The notes: generated by a model not told the origin, from the letters alone. A stretch of 64,000 nt of DNA from Cohaesibacter gelatinilyticus (GCF_900215605.1 NZ_OBEL01000005.1:310001-374000); one strand, 5' to 3'; counted from the stretch's first letter, positions 18,307 through 28,678 are shown. Numbers and translations are program-made.

Positions 18307-21300
18307 TTAATTCCCGAACAGGCCTTTGGTGATGCTGTTGAAGAGCTGCTGTTCAACCGGTTGTTGTTTCTGAGGTTGGGTATTTTGCTGCCCCTGCTGC
18401 TGATTGGGCTGGCCCTTTGGTCTGATGAACTTGTTCAGATCAATGCCCAGCTTTTCACCTTGCTTGGTCAACTCCTTGGAAATGTTCTTGTCCAACTTTT
18501 GCAGACCCTTGGCGGCTGCTTTCCCGGCTCCGCCAAGATTACGCAGGCCTTGCAGAACGGCTTGCGGATTTTCCAAAATGCCTGGTAGATCCGGATAGAT
18601 ACGAGGTTTTGCCAGTTTTCCTTTGATGATAATCGGGATCGGTACGCCATCTGCATTGACCAAACCACCTTGACCTCTGAGTTTCGTTACCAATTTTGGT
18701 GTGGCTCTGTAGTTGATACGTTGATGGACCAGATCGATTTGACCAGCGCCAGTCATGCGCACCAGCGGTCCGAGCATTTGAAGATCCTGATTGGTAGCAA
18801 TACCGTTTTTAATGATGAAGCTGGCCTGAAGTGAGCTGAAATCTGTATTTTGAGCTGAAGATGAGGCCCAACCCTCCAAGATATTACCACGCAAGGAGCG
18901 GAGCATTTGCGGAATATTGATACCGCGGATTTGTCCATCACGAATGGCAAGATTGGTAGTGCCATTCAAATTGCGGATCAAATCCGCCCGACTGGCTCCT
19001 GTTGTGGTCAGCGATAATTGAGTGCCGCCTCGGCCACTTAAGGATTTCATTCCAACGGCATCACGCAGAAAATATGCCATCTGCATTTGGCCAAGAGAGA
19101 AATTGGCGGACATTTGGGCGGGTTTAGCTTTGGCATTGAGGCTAATGCCGCCAGTGCCGGTGCCTTCATAAAGTGACAATTGATCCAGGCTGGCTTGCAA
19201 TTGGCCATCTTTGAGGCGGGCGACCAGACTGACTTTTCCGGTCACAATATCTTTCGCAATCAGTGAATTGGCTGAGAGTTTCAGATCTGCATCGATGGCA
19301 TTGAGGCCGGAGAAGTCGATTGGGCTGTTATCTGGAGCTGCTTGCGAGCGGGATGTCTTGCGCGAACCACTACCGGAGGCGGCACTGCCTGTGCGGCCTT
19401 GCTCGGTGCCATTGCCCATCAATGGCGTGATGTCAAGCTTGTTGAAGGCAAGGGACGCACTGATCACCGGTTTGGCAGCTGTATTGATGCTGAGATTACC
19501 GTTGCCCTTGGATTGGCCAAAGCTCAATGATAATTGCTCCAGCGACGTATTGGATGGACTTAGGGCCAGATTGGATTGAACACTAATTGGAACATTGGGA
19601 GTGCCTTTGCTCACCACCTGACCCAGCCAGCCCATCAGGGCGCGGCTGGAAGGAGAAGACAGCGCAATTTTACTCCCGTTCAAACTCAGATTGTCAGGCG
19701 AAAATCGGCCGGACAAGCTTGCATTCAAAGGATTGGACCGTAAAGTCACACTCGCGGGGATCGCCTGATTGGCCAAAATTTCCGCCAAGCCAATGCGACT
19801 GTCATATGTGATTGTTTCGCCATTCCAGTTCATACGGCCGGAAAGAGCCAGAGGTTTGTCCAGTCCCTGCAAACGAGCGCGAAGAGAGAGTTTGTCAATC
19901 ACGCCACTTTTCCTGTTTGGAATGGCACTTTGCAGGGCTGGGACCGAGATTCTGCCTTGAGTGAGGTTTACTTCGCCAGCCAGATTGGCGCTTTTTTTCA
20001 GGATATCCGGTTCCAGACCTCTGGCGGCAAAGTTGATATCGGCCGAAACCATGCCCTCAGCCGGACTTTGCTGCCCCGCTAGCTTTGCCAACATTGGAAG
20101 ATCCAGTTTGTTGGCCTTCAAAGACCCTTCCCAAATCAGATCCTTGACCGAGCCGTGCAGATTTGCACCAATGGATCCTTTCGCAACTGCGGCATGGTCC
20201 AGATTGGCCCGCATCCTGCCATTGATGAGAGTAGCCAGCAGTTTGACTTTGTTGATCTGAATGCCCTGAGTGATCAACTGTTTGGCGCGCAGATCAAGGG
20301 TGGCATCGAAGGCAGTGAGGGCTGACAGATCGGGAACATTTCTGGCCGATGATCCTGCGTCTTTCGATGAGGAAGCTTGTGTGTTGCCAGCCTGTTGCTT
20401 GGCAGTGGAGGATGTAGCAAGCAGTTGATCTAGATCGAGACTATCAATATCCATCGCCAGCCGTAGAAGAGGATTTTGAGCCCCTTGTGCTGTGAAGAAG
20501 CGGGCGGCGGCAGAAAAGCCCTGCTCTCCCAATTTGCCTTGTATGGAGCGCAGTTGGACTTCTTGTTGTCCAGCAATGATGGATGTGGTGATCTGGGCTG
20601 TGTTGGCATGAAGCGCAGGAGCAGAACCACTTAACCAGGCGAGGAGTTCTTTGAGCTTTTGGCTTTGCAGCTTGAGATTGCCGCTTAGCATGGTAGGGCT
20701 CTTCAGGGCCAGATTGGCGTCCAGTGACAATTGATGCAGATCGCTGGATGAAATCAGGGATAAGCTGGTTTCCTTTCCATTGATGGCATTGGAGACATGC
20801 GCAATCTGTCCGTTGAGTTGCAATTCTTTGTCTTTGAACAGCAAAGAGCCGGACAAGATAGCCGGACCGTTGAAATCCGGGATGGAGAGATCAGCATCGA
20901 GTTGATTTAGCAGGACAGAGGTCTCGCCTGTCTCTGATAGCGAGACCAAACTGGCGTTGCGCAATGAAAGACGCTGTACGCGCAGGGATGAGAGATCAAT
21001 GTCACCCGAAGAGGATGATCCTGCATTTGCTGGCTGATCCTGTTGTTCTGCCAATGCCCGGATTGGATCGTCTTTTGGTGAGGGTTTGCTCTGAGCCAGG
21101 GTAAAGGTGGGTCGATTCAGTGTTATGGCACGAATATCTGCCTGGCCTTGCAGAAGCGGGCTTAGCGCAAGCGCGAAATCAAGTTCTTCGACATCAAAAA
21201 GGGGCTTGTTGTTCTGATCCTGAAGAGAGACAGTCTGGGCGGAGAGCTCCAGTCCCGTGATCAGGGACAAGGATACATCGCCACCAATTTGCAAGGTCAT

Positions 21301-21432
21301 GCCAGTTTGGTCTTTGACGAATGTTTGCACCTGTTCTTTCAAAAGATCGGTCGACAAAAACAGGGGAGCGACAAGCAACAGAACAATCACGGCTCCAGTC
21401 AAACTTGCAAGACTGATCAAAATTTTTCGCAT
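18307..21432 (-). CDS. AsmA-family envelope protein
   Basis: Large AsmA-like protein of 1041 residues, anchored by one N-terminal membrane helix (ISLASLTGAVIVLLLVAPLFL, about 5-25) with the rest in the periplasm. An AsmA domain follows at about 30-190 (QTGMTLQIGGDVSLSLI). The AsmA_2-type C-terminal half contains LSGRGGTQLSLTTTGASRAD and the conserved GQIRGINIPQMLRSL. The tail (about 1000-1035) is glutamine/proline rich (GQPNQQQGQQNTQPQKQQ). The start is the ATG at 21432 after GGGGAGGTCACACA; the frame is open upstream but lacks a family match. Relatives support outer-membrane assembly or lipid transfer between membranes; the exact role is unknown. Confidence 0.88.
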   Translation of the reverse strand: MRKILISLASLTGAVIVLLLVAPLFLSTDLLKEQVQTFVKDQTGMTLQIGGDVSLSLITGLELSAQTVSLQDQNNKPLFDVEELDFALALSPLLQGQADIRAITLNRPTFTLAQSKPSPKDDPIRALAEQQDQPANAGSSSSGDIDLSSLRVQRLSLRNASLVSLSETGETSVLLNQLDADLSIPDFNGPAILSGSLLFKDKELQLNGQIAHVSNAINGKETSLSLISSSDLHQLSLDANLALKSPTMLSGNLKLQSQKLKELLAWLSGSAPALHANTAQITTSIIAGQQEVQLRSIQGKLGEQGFSAAARFFTAQGAQNPLLRLAMDIDSLDLDQLLATSSTAKQQAGNTQASSSKDAGSSARNVPDLSALTAFDATLDLRAKQLITQGIQINKVKLLATLINGRMRANLDHAAVAKGSIGANLHGSVKDLIWEGSLKANKLDLPMLAKLAGQQSPAEGMVSADINFAARGLEPDILKKSANLAGEVNLTQGRISVPALQSAIPNRKSGVIDKLSLRARLQGLDKPLALSGRMNWNGETITYDSRIGLAEILANQAIPASVTLRSNPLNASLSGRFSPDNLSLNGSKIALSSPSSRALMGWLGQVVSKGTPNVPISVQSNLALSPSNTSLEQLSLSFGQSKGNGNLSINTAAKPVISASLAFNKLDITPLMGNGTEQGRTGSAASGSGSRKTSRSQAAPDNSPIDFSGLNAIDADLKLSANSLIAKDIVTGKVSLVARLKDGQLQASLDQLSLYEGTGTGGISLNAKAKPAQMSANFSLGQMQMAYFLRDAVGMKSLSGRGGTQLSLTTTGASRADLIRNLNGTTNLAIRDGQIRGINIPQMLRSLRGNILEGWASSSAQNTDFSSLQASFIIKNGIATNQDLQMLGPLVRMTGAGQIDLVHQRINYRATPKLVTKLRGQGGLVNADGVPIPIIIKGKLAKPRIYPDLPGILENPQAVLQGLRNLGGAGKAAAKGLQKLDKNISKELTKQGEKLGIDLNKFIRPKGQPNQQQGQQNTQPQKQQPVEQQLFNSITKGLFGN

Positions 21433-21711
21433 TGTGTGACCTCCCCATTTGACCTGTGTCGTCAACACCCCGACAATCAGGCAGAGCTCGCGAATCAAAC
21501 CCATCTTATCTGATAGAACATAAGTATGGTGAGTTTGGGTTGAACAGAGCCTGAAGACACGCGCTACCTGCCGAAAAAAGAAGAGATATAATACTCGCTG
21601 TAATGTCTTTTCAATGAAACCGGTGTAGGAGTGCGCGATAAACCTGTTTGTCGCGAGAACATTCATTGGTTCGAGATTCTTGCGATCCCGCCCGGTTTTA
21701 TGAGGTTGACT

Positions 21712-23334
21712 ATGGCATCTATGGAAGTGTTGTGGGGTGATTTGCTTCGTCACCGTGCAGATTTTGACAAGTTTCACCTACGATCTGCTCTTGCAGACGA
21801 CCCCTACCGCTTCAATCGTTATTCCATTGAAATGGAAGGTGATTTAACGCTCGATTACTCCCGTCATCGTATTTCTGACAAGACTCTGCTTCTGCTGGAA
21901 AGCCTGTTTGAACAGGCGGAAGTACGAGGACGTTTTGCGGATATGTGTGCGGGCAAGATCATCAATGAAACTGAACATCGAGCTGTCCTCCATACGGCCT
22001 TGCGCGGTGGTGTTGATGAAGTGAGCGTCAACGGTCAAAATGTCACCAAGGATGTTGAGGAGGTCAAACAGCGTTTTCTGGCGTTTGCCTCAGGCGTGCG
22101 TGATGGCACCATTCGAAGTCATACGGATGAGGCATTCACCGATGTCGTCAATGTAGGGATTGGTGGCTCGGATCTCGGCCCCCGTATGGTCACGCAGGCC
22201 TTGAAAGGCTGGACGGATGGTCCCAATGCGCATTTTGTTTCCAATGTGGATGGTGCCCATCTTGGTGATTGTCTGGAAAACTTGAACCCGGCAACAACAT
22301 TGTTTTTGGTGGCGTCCAAGACCTTCACCACTCAGGAAACCATGGCCAATGCACGAGCAGCCCGAAATTGGATTGTGAGTACATTGGGTGAGGATGCTCC
22401 CGGCGCGCATTTTGCAGCTTTGTCGACGAATGCTGATGCTGTGCAGGCTTTTGGTATATCGACGGAACGAATGTTTGAATTTTGGGATTGGGTAGGTGGT
22501 CGCTATTCAGTCTGGTCGGCGATTGGCTTGCCGGTTGCTATTGCCATCGGGCCTGAACGCTTTGAGGAATTCCTCTCTGGCGCCCGAGCAATGGATGAGC
22601 ATTTCGCTACTGCGCCGTTCCGCGCGAATATGCCAATGATGATGGCTGCTCTCAGCCTCTGGTATCGCAACATCTGGGCGTGTGGTACCCAGGCCATTCT
22701 GCCATATGACCAACGGCTTGAAAATTTCCCTGCCTTCTTGCAGCAGTTGGACATGGAGTCAAACGGCAAGATGGTGCGCCAGAATGGCAAACCGATCTCC
22801 CGGCCAGCATCGCCGGTGATTTGGGGTAGTGCGGGAACGAATGGCCAGCATGCTTTTTATCAGAGCCTTCATCAGGGTGCCGATATGGTGCCATGTGATT
22901 TCCTGATTGCTGCCAAACCCACCGATGCCTCAGAGGATCAGCATGAAATGCTGCTTGCAAATTGTCTGGCGCAGATCGAAGCCTTGGCCTTTGGGCGTAG
23001 CGAGGAAAATGTACGTGCTCAATTGGCAGCTGAGGGGATGAGTGATGACAAGATTGATCGTATTGCGCCGCACCGCACATTTGCGGGCAATCGCCCAACG
23101 TCATTGTTGCTCTATGAGCAATTGACGCCACATATGCTGGGCCGTCTGATTGCGCTCTATGAGCACAAGGTCTTCGCGCAAGGTGTGATCTGGGGCGTGA
23201 ACAGCTTTGATCAATGGGGCGTTGAACTCGGCAAAGTCATGGCCAATCGATTGCTCGGCTCTATTCAAAGTGGGGAAAAGGGCGAGGAGGATCCTGCAGT
23301 CTTCCAACGCCTGATGTCTTATCGAGCAGATTGA
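21712..23334 (+). CDS. pgi: glucose-6-phosphate isomerase
   Basis: Interconverts glucose-6-phosphate and fructose-6-phosphate. The 540-residue call starts at the ATG at 21712, six bases after GAGG; an ATG at 21700 and a GTG at 21631 are alternatives. The conserved blocks are VGIGGSDLGPRMV, FVSNVDGAHL, SKTFTTQETMANA, WVGGRYSVWSAIGLP, GSAGTNGQHAFYQSLHQG and the C-terminal GVELGKVM with the catalytic Lys region. It is divergent from the AsmA gene and convergent with the peptide ABC operon, whose last stop lies only three bases away. Confidence 0.95.
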   Translation: MASMEVLWGDLLRHRADFDKFHLRSALADDPYRFNRYSIEMEGDLTLDYSRHRISDKTLLLLESLFEQAEVRGRFADMCAGKIINETEHRAVLHTALRGGVDEVSVNGQNVTKDVEEVKQRFLAFASGVRDGTIRSHTDEAFTDVVNVGIGGSDLGPRMVTQALKGWTDGPNAHFVSNVDGAHLGDCLENLNPATTLFLVASKTFTTQETMANARAARNWIVSTLGEDAPGAHFAALSTNADAVQAFGISTERMFEFWDWVGGRYSVWSAIGLPVAIAIGPERFEEFLSGARAMDEHFATAPFRANMPMMMAALSLWYRNIWACGTQAILPYDQRLENFPAFLQQLDMESNGKMVRQNGKPISRPASPVIWGSAGTNGQHAFYQSLHQGADMVPCDFLIAAKPTDASEDQHEMLLANCLAQIEALAFGRSEENVRAQLAAEGMSDDKIDRIAPHRTFAGNRPTSLLLYEQLTPHMLGRLIALYEHKVFAQGVIWGVNSFDQWGVELGKVMANRLLGSIQSGEKGEEDPAVFQRLMSYRAD

Positions 23335-23337
23335 TCG

Positions 23338-24975
23338 TTAAGCCGAATTTCTGCGTCGCTGAATGGTGGCTTCCAGATTGGGAGCCGCTGCAATCAGGCT
23401 TTGGGTATAGGGATGAGTGGGGTTGTCAAACACCTCACGCGTCTTGCCGCGCTCGATAATCTGACCCTGATACATGACCAGCACTTCGTCAGTGATCTCG
23501 CGCACCACGGATAAATCGTGGCTGATGAAGAGATAGGCAAGATCCAGCTCCTCGCGCAGCTGGGTCAGCAGATCCAATATTTGAGCGCGAATGGAGACAT
23601 CCAAAGCAGAAACAGGCTCATCGGCAATGATGATTTTTGGTTTGGTGATCAGAGCTCTTGCAATGGCAAGACGTTGGCGCTGGCCACCTGAAAATTCATG
23701 CGGATAACGATGGGCGTGTTTTGGATTCAGTCCCACTTGGTTGAAGACCTGCGCGACTTTTTCTTCCCGCTCTTGTGCACTTACACTATGGCGATGCAGA
23801 TGCAAGGGTTCAGCTACACTGCGTCCCACCGGGTGGCGTGGGTTGAAGCTACCATTGGGATCCTGAAAAACAATCTGGATATCCTTGCGCACTGAGATTA
23901 GATCATCCCTTTGGGCAGTAAAGGGATTATGATCCCCCACCAGAAGGCTTCCTTTTTGCGGAGCATCCAGTCCCAGCAATGTGCGGGCAAGGGTCGATTT
24001 TCCGCAGCCGGATTCTCCGACAAGTCCGATGGATTGCCCCCGATGGATGGCCAGATCAAGGTGATTGACTGCACGAAAATGCCGCTTCTTGAGATAAGGG
24101 AACTGGCGCGGCAAAGAATAGTCCCGTACGATCTGGTCGGCACTGAGAATTCTGTTTTCAGCAGAAAGACCGGCATCATCATAAAAAAGAGGCGGTTTGG
24201 TGCGGATGGGGCTATGGGTCGATGCTTCGAACAGGTTTTGGCTGTAAGGATGACTGAGCGTGTCGAAAAGCTGTGGCACCGGGCCTTGTTCGACAATTTC
24301 GCCTTCTTTCATGATGGCGATGTGATCGGCCATATCAGCTACCACTGCCAGATCATGTGAAATCAACAAAAGGGCAGATTGCTCCTCCTCCATTAACTCC
24401 TTGAGCAGCTCGAGGATCTGGGCCTGAGTGGTCACATCCAAAGCCGTGGTGGGCTCATCAGCAATCAGCAAGGCCGGTCGCATGGCTATGGCGATGGCAA
24501 TGACCACACGCTGGCGCTGACCACCGGACAATTGATGTGGATAGCGATTTGGTGAATAGCGTGCGGGAGACAGGCCAACCCGTTCCAGCAAGTGATGGCT
24601 GTGTTGCTCTGCTTCTTTTCGGGTCATATCCCGATGCAGCAACAAGCTCTCTTCTATCTGGTTCCCCACTGTTTTGAGCGGGTTGAGAGCGGTCATGGGT
24701 TCTTGAAAGATCATGCCCATCTGATCGCCGCGTCGCTCGCACAGCTGTTTCTCATCCAGTTTGGTCAACTCTTCTCCATCCAATGTGATGGCACCTGATA
24801 GATGACTGTGATGGGGTAGCAGGTGCATGATGGAAAGGGCAGTCATGCTCTTGCCAGAACCGGATTCGCCAACCAACCCTAGGCATTTACCTGCTTCCAG
24901 AGACAGATTGATGTTGTTCAGAATCGGTTTGTTCTGAATGGATAGATTGAGGGAACGGATGGAGAGCAGGCTCAT
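23338..24975 (-). CDS. peptide ABC transporter fused ATPase (DppD-DppF/YejF-like)
   Basis: Two ATP-binding domains in one 545-residue protein that energise an oligo/dipeptide importer. Domain 1 (about 1-250) has GLVGESGSGKSM, LSGGQRQRVVIAIAIA and LLIADEPTTALD. Domain 2 (about 290-540) has GLVGESGCGKSTLARTLLG, FSGGQRQRLAIARALI and IIIADEPVSALD, followed by the peptide-transporter C-terminal HPYTQSLIAAAP. The ATG at 24975 overlaps the permease stop; a longer frame extends upstream inside the permease gene but has no family match. It is the last gene of the binding protein-permease-permease-ATPase operon. Confidence 0.93.
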   Translation of the reverse strand: MSLLSIRSLNLSIQNKPILNNINLSLEAGKCLGLVGESGSGKSMTALSIMHLLPHHSHLSGAITLDGEELTKLDEKQLCERRGDQMGMIFQEPMTALNPLKTVGNQIEESLLLHRDMTRKEAEQHSHHLLERVGLSPARYSPNRYPHQLSGGQRQRVVIAIAIAMRPALLIADEPTTALDVTTQAQILELLKELMEEEQSALLLISHDLAVVADMADHIAIMKEGEIVEQGPVPQLFDTLSHPYSQNLFEASTHSPIRTKPPLFYDDAGLSAENRILSADQIVRDYSLPRQFPYLKKRHFRAVNHLDLAIHRGQSIGLVGESGCGKSTLARTLLGLDAPQKGSLLVGDHNPFTAQRDDLISVRKDIQIVFQDPNGSFNPRHPVGRSVAEPLHLHRHSVSAQEREEKVAQVFNQVGLNPKHAHRYPHEFSGGQRQRLAIARALITKPKIIIADEPVSALDVSIRAQILDLLTQLREELDLAYLFISHDLSVVREITDEVLVMYQGQIIERGKTREVFDNPTHPYTQSLIAAAPNLEATIQRRRNSA

Positions 24976-25847
24976 GATAGCAGATCCCCATCTTGGCGTT
25001 GGCGGGTCTTGGGATCGAGAACATCGCGCAAGCCATCGCCAAGCAGGTTCAGCCCCAGAACGGTGAAGATTATGGCGAGGCCTGGGATGATGGCCAATTG
25101 TGGTGCGAAAGCCATCATGGTTTGGGCTTCGAACAGCATCTTGCCCCAGCTTGGCATCGGTGGCTGAGTGCCGAGCCCTACATAGGACAGGCTGGCTTCT
25201 GCCAAAATGCCCAAAGAGAATTGAATGGTGCCCTGAACAATCAACAGATTGGCGATGTTGGGCAGGATATGCTCCCAGGTGATATGAACCGCATTCTTGC
25301 CCGACAGGCGCGCAGCGAGAATGAAATCGCGTGTCCAAAGGCTGAGGGCAGCTCCGCGGGCAAGACGGGCAAAGACCGGGATATTGAAAATGCCGATGGC
25401 GATGATGGCATTGATCGCACCAGGTCCAAGCAAAGCTGTGATCATGATGGCGGAGATAAGAGCTGGGAATGCGAAGATGAAATCACCGGTTCGCATCAAA
25501 GCTTCGTCCAACCAACCGCCTCTTGCTGCAGCCCATGTGCCAATGGGTACACCCAGTCCCATGCCAATACCAACGGCAACAAGCGCCACTGCAATGGAAT
25601 TGCGAGCGCCGAGCATGATCATGGAGAAAAGATCGCGGCCATATTGATCAGTACCCAGCCAATAATCACCACTGATGGGTTTCAGGCGTTCCATGATATT
25701 GACGCTCAATGCATCATGGGGTGTCCAAACGAAGGATAACAGCGCCAGTGTGATAAAGACGAGGGTGATCAGGCCGCCGATCAGCAGAGATGGCGAGCGC
25801 AGGGCATTGACCCTGATGGCATTCTGTTGAGACATGCTTTCTGACAT
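24972..25847 (-). CDS. peptide ABC transporter permease (DppC/OppC type)
   Basis: Inner-membrane subunit of 291 residues with the OppC-type N-terminal helix (about 25-45), six-helix core and the EAA-like loop (ARGAALSLWTRDFILAARLS) that docks the ATPase. The periplasmic signature YWLGTDQYGRDLFSMIMLGAR is diagnostic of DppC. The start at 25847, four bases after the DppB stop, is preferred over the upstream TTG at 25895, which would overlap dppB. The next gene overlaps by ATGA. Confidence 0.92.
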   Translation of the reverse strand: MSESMSQQNAIRVNALRSPSLLIGGLITLVFITLALLSFVWTPHDALSVNIMERLKPISGDYWLGTDQYGRDLFSMIMLGARNSIAVALVAVGIGMGLGVPIGTWAAARGGWLDEALMRTGDFIFAFPALISAIMITALLGPGAINAIIAIGIFNIPVFARLARGAALSLWTRDFILAARLSGKNAVHITWEHILPNIANLLIVQGTIQFSLGILAEASLSYVGLGTQPPMPSWGKMLFEAQTMMAFAPQLAIIPGLAIIFTVLGLNLLGDGLRDVLDPKTRQRQDGDLLS

Positions 25848-25851
25848 CAGC

Positions 25852-26805
25852 CTAAGCCCCCTTTTTCTTGCGAAGGCGCGGGTCAATTGCTGCATAGGTC
25901 AGATCAATCACGAAATTGACGATGATGACGGTTGCTACCAGCAGCACAATCACGGCTTTCACGGTGATCAGATCGCGCTGGGTGATGGCCTGAAAGACCA
26001 GACGGCCAAGACCGGGCAGGAAGAAAACATTCTCGATGATGACGGTGCCTGCCAGCAGAAAGGAAAATTGCAGACCCAGAATGGTGATGACCGGAATGAG
26101 TGCATTACGTAGACCATGACGAAGCAGCGTTTGGGTCTGATTGAGCCCCTTGGCGCGGGCGGTGCGCATATAATCTTCATGGATCACATCCAGCATGGAG
26201 GAGCGCATGATGCGGGCCAGGATGGAGGCTTGAGGCAAGGCTAGGGCGATAGCCGGTAACAAAAGCGCTTTCATGCCGGGCCAAAAGCCAGCCTCCCAAC
26301 CGGGAAAGCCGCCGGACGGGAACCAGCGCAAGGTGACCGCAAAGGCCAGTACCAGCAGCATGGCGAACCAGAAATTGGGAACGGCAATGCCTAGCTGTGT
26401 CAGTCCCATCATGCCCCAATCCGGCCATTTGTTGCGAAAGGCTGCAGCCAGCAGCCCCAAGGGCAGGGCTAGTAGGGTCGAAAGTGTCAGGGCGAACAGG
26501 GCAAGTGGGAACGAGACGATCAGACGCTCGCTGATCAGATCCAACACCGGGACGGAATAGGTGTAGGATGTGCCAAAGTCCCCGGCAAACATGGATGTAA
26601 TCCAGTTCCAATAGCGTTCGAGAAGGGGTAGATGCAGGCCGAGTTCCTGCCGCAAAGCTTGCAAGGTATCGGCCTGCGCATTGATGCCGAGGATCAATTC
26701 TGCTGGATCACCGGGCAGGATTTCCATGATGGCGAAGATCACAAGAGAGGCTGCCAGAAGCGTCAACGCCAGACTGACAAAGCGCCGAAGTGCAAAGAGA
26801 AGCAT
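25852..26805 (-). CDS. peptide ABC transporter permease (DppB/OppB type)
   Basis: 317-residue membrane subunit. The first helix (about 9-30) is followed by a periplasmic loop with EILPGDPAELILG, then the permease core with the EAA loop region (RSSMLDVIHEDYMRTARAKG) and the C-terminal VIENVFFLPGLGRLVFQAI. The order binding protein, DppB, DppC, ATPase is canonical. A 300-base gap containing a large palindrome separates it from the binding-protein gene on the same strand. Confidence 0.92.
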   Translation of the reverse strand: MLLFALRRFVSLALTLLAASLVIFAIMEILPGDPAELILGINAQADTLQALRQELGLHLPLLERYWNWITSMFAGDFGTSYTYSVPVLDLISERLIVSFPLALFALTLSTLLALPLGLLAAAFRNKWPDWGMMGLTQLGIAVPNFWFAMLLVLAFAVTLRWFPSGGFPGWEAGFWPGMKALLLPAIALALPQASILARIMRSSMLDVIHEDYMRTARAKGLNQTQTLLRHGLRNALIPVITILGLQFSFLLAGTVIIENVFFLPGLGRLVFQAITQRDLITVKAVIVLLVATVIIVNFVIDLTYAAIDPRLRKKKGA

Positions 26806-26852
26806 GAATGGCAGCCTTTCTTAATTTCTTTCTCACGTAATCAAGACGTCTT

Positions 26853-27073
26853 CACGTTATTCCTGATCTTTCGATCAGGGCTCCAGACAGGGCGCTTCGC
26901 ACTTGCCTGTCGGCCGTCGCAAAAGAAAGGATTTCCTTTTGCGAGTTCTTGTCCCTTACTGACTATCGAGGGAAAAGAATTCGGCGAAAAGACTTGATTT
27001 TCGCCGGGAACCGATAGGTGACCGCAGCTTGACTGCGCCCCTCGGAGGCCCAAGCGAAGCTTGGATTAGCCGT
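26853..27073. repeat. large modular palindrome (family A, copy A2, inverted orientation)
   Basis: Fills the 301-base gap between the binding-protein gene and dppB. Outer arms CACGTTATTCC and GGATTAGCCGTG; inner hairpin CGCAAAAG/CTTTTGCG at 26918-26943; second hairpin CGGCGAAAA/TTTTCGCCG at 26982-27005; then GGGAACCGATAGGTGACCGC. The block order is the reverse of copies A1 and A4. Lying inside an operon, it will be transcribed as a long stem, much as REP elements follow malE (analogy). Confidence 0.8.
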
Positions 27074-27106
27074 GAGAGGTATCTGTGCGAGAGCTTCTAT
27101 TCCTGA

Positions 27107-28591
27107 TTAATCCATCCATTCCACGTCGGTCAGATCATTGGCCTGAACGGGGCTGTTGGCCCACAAACCTTTGATCTTGGCATTCCAGACACCGGTTTTT
27201 GCCAGCTGGAAGAGATAACCATTCACCGCATCAGCATTCAGCTTTTCTTGAGCTTTCTGCATCAGCTCATTGCGTTTGGTTTCATCACTGGTGGCATTCA
27301 ACTCTTTAATCAACGCCTTGAAGTTGGCATCTTTGTAATTGAAGTAGTAATCATCACGGGCATAGATGCCGATATCCATTGGTTCGGTATGGGAGACAAT
27401 GGTCAGATCAAAGTCCTTGCCTTTGAAGACCTGTTTCAGCCATTGGCCCCAGTCAACAGAGATGATTTCCAACTCGATGTCGATTTTCTTCAGATCGGAT
27501 GCGATGATTAGACCTGAACGCTGAGCATAATCGGTTGGTGGCAGGTGCAGGCGCGCCTTGAAGCCGTTCTCAAGACCTGCTTCAGTCATCAGTGCTTTGG
27601 CCTTGTCGAGATCGAAATTATAGACGCCGGACAGGTCTTTGTAGGCCGGATGGTGTGGCGCAAAGTGAGAGCCGATCAAGGTGCCTTGGCCGAACATGGC
27701 GCCATCAATGATAGATTGGCGATTGATGGCATGGGCCATGGCCTTGCGAACCCGGACATCCTTGAAATGCTCGGCTTCATTATTGGTAGAGAGGATGGTC
27801 TCACCCTCAGTTGTGCCAATCACCACTTTGAAGCGGGGGTCGGATTGCAATTGTGGCAGCATTTCTGGCGCCGTAAATTGTGGGAAGGCATCAACATCTT
27901 CTGCCATCAGAGAGGCAATCGCTGCAGTTGCGTCGCCTACAATCTTGAAAGTGGCGTTTTTGAGCTTGGCCGGATCACCCCAGTAAGCATCGTTACGGCT
28001 GATGGCGATGCTATCGCCCTTGGTCCATTTGCTGAATTTGAACGGCCCGGTGCCGACGGGATTGGTCTTGTTGGCGTCTGCACTGGCCGGATCCACCATG
28101 ATGGCATCGCCCCAGCCTAGATTGAACAGCATGTTGCCGGTTGGGCGCTTAAGCTTGACTTCGACCGTGTTGGCATTCTTTGCCGTGACGCTTTCAATTG
28201 GCTCGAACAGGGCTTTTTGCGCATTGACGGACTTCTCACCACGGGCACGATCAAGGCTATAGACTACGTCAGATGCATCAAAATCGCTGCCATCATGGAA
28301 CTTAACACCCTTGCGCAAGGTAAAGGTGTAGGTTTTGCCATCTTCAGAAATGGTCCAGCTTTCGGCCAAGGCAGGTTTGACAGAGCCAGTCTGATCAATG
28401 CGGGTCAGACCTTCGAAAATATTGGCATAGACGATCTCATCAATAGCAGCTGCTGCGCCTGCGGTCGGATCCAGATGTGGAGGTTCCAGACGGACACCGA
28501 TGGTGATGTCATCTTTTGCCGCCAGCGCAGTGGATGCGAGCAGCAAGGAAGCTGTTGCAAATGCGGTCGTCAGTTTGGCAATGGTTTTCAT
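27107..28591 (-). CDS. peptide ABC transporter substrate-binding protein (family 5)
   Basis: Periplasmic lipid-free binding protein of 494 residues with a signal peptide (KLTTAFATASLLLASTALAA) and the family 5 signature ESWTISEDGKTYTFTLRKGV near residue 80. Further family blocks are GTGPFKFSKWTKGDSI and RVRKAMAHAINRQSII. It heads the transporter operon and follows the M20 peptidase gene by about 90 bases, so peptides may be imported and hydrolysed by the same operon. The ligand is unknown; these proteins bind dipeptides, oligopeptides, nickel or glutathione. Confidence 0.92.
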   Translation of the reverse strand: MKTIAKLTTAFATASLLLASTALAAKDDITIGVRLEPPHLDPTAGAAAAIDEIVYANIFEGLTRIDQTGSVKPALAESWTISEDGKTYTFTLRKGVKFHDGSDFDASDVVYSLDRARGEKSVNAQKALFEPIESVTAKNANTVEVKLKRPTGNMLFNLGWGDAIMVDPASADANKTNPVGTGPFKFSKWTKGDSIAISRNDAYWGDPAKLKNATFKIVGDATAAIASLMAEDVDAFPQFTAPEMLPQLQSDPRFKVVIGTTEGETILSTNNEAEHFKDVRVRKAMAHAINRQSIIDGAMFGQGTLIGSHFAPHHPAYKDLSGVYNFDLDKAKALMTEAGLENGFKARLHLPPTDYAQRSGLIIASDLKKIDIELEIISVDWGQWLKQVFKGKDFDLTIVSHTEPMDIGIYARDDYYFNYKDANFKALIKELNATSDETKRNELMQKAQEKLNADAVNGYLFQLAKTGVWNAKIKGLWANSPVQANDLTDVEWMD

Positions 28592-28678
28592 CCTGTGGTC
28601 CTCCCGACCTGAGTTTGACCTGTCCTGTCAGCACGGAGTTGACGGGTTTTGTGTTCTATATGGCGTGAGCCTGAATGG

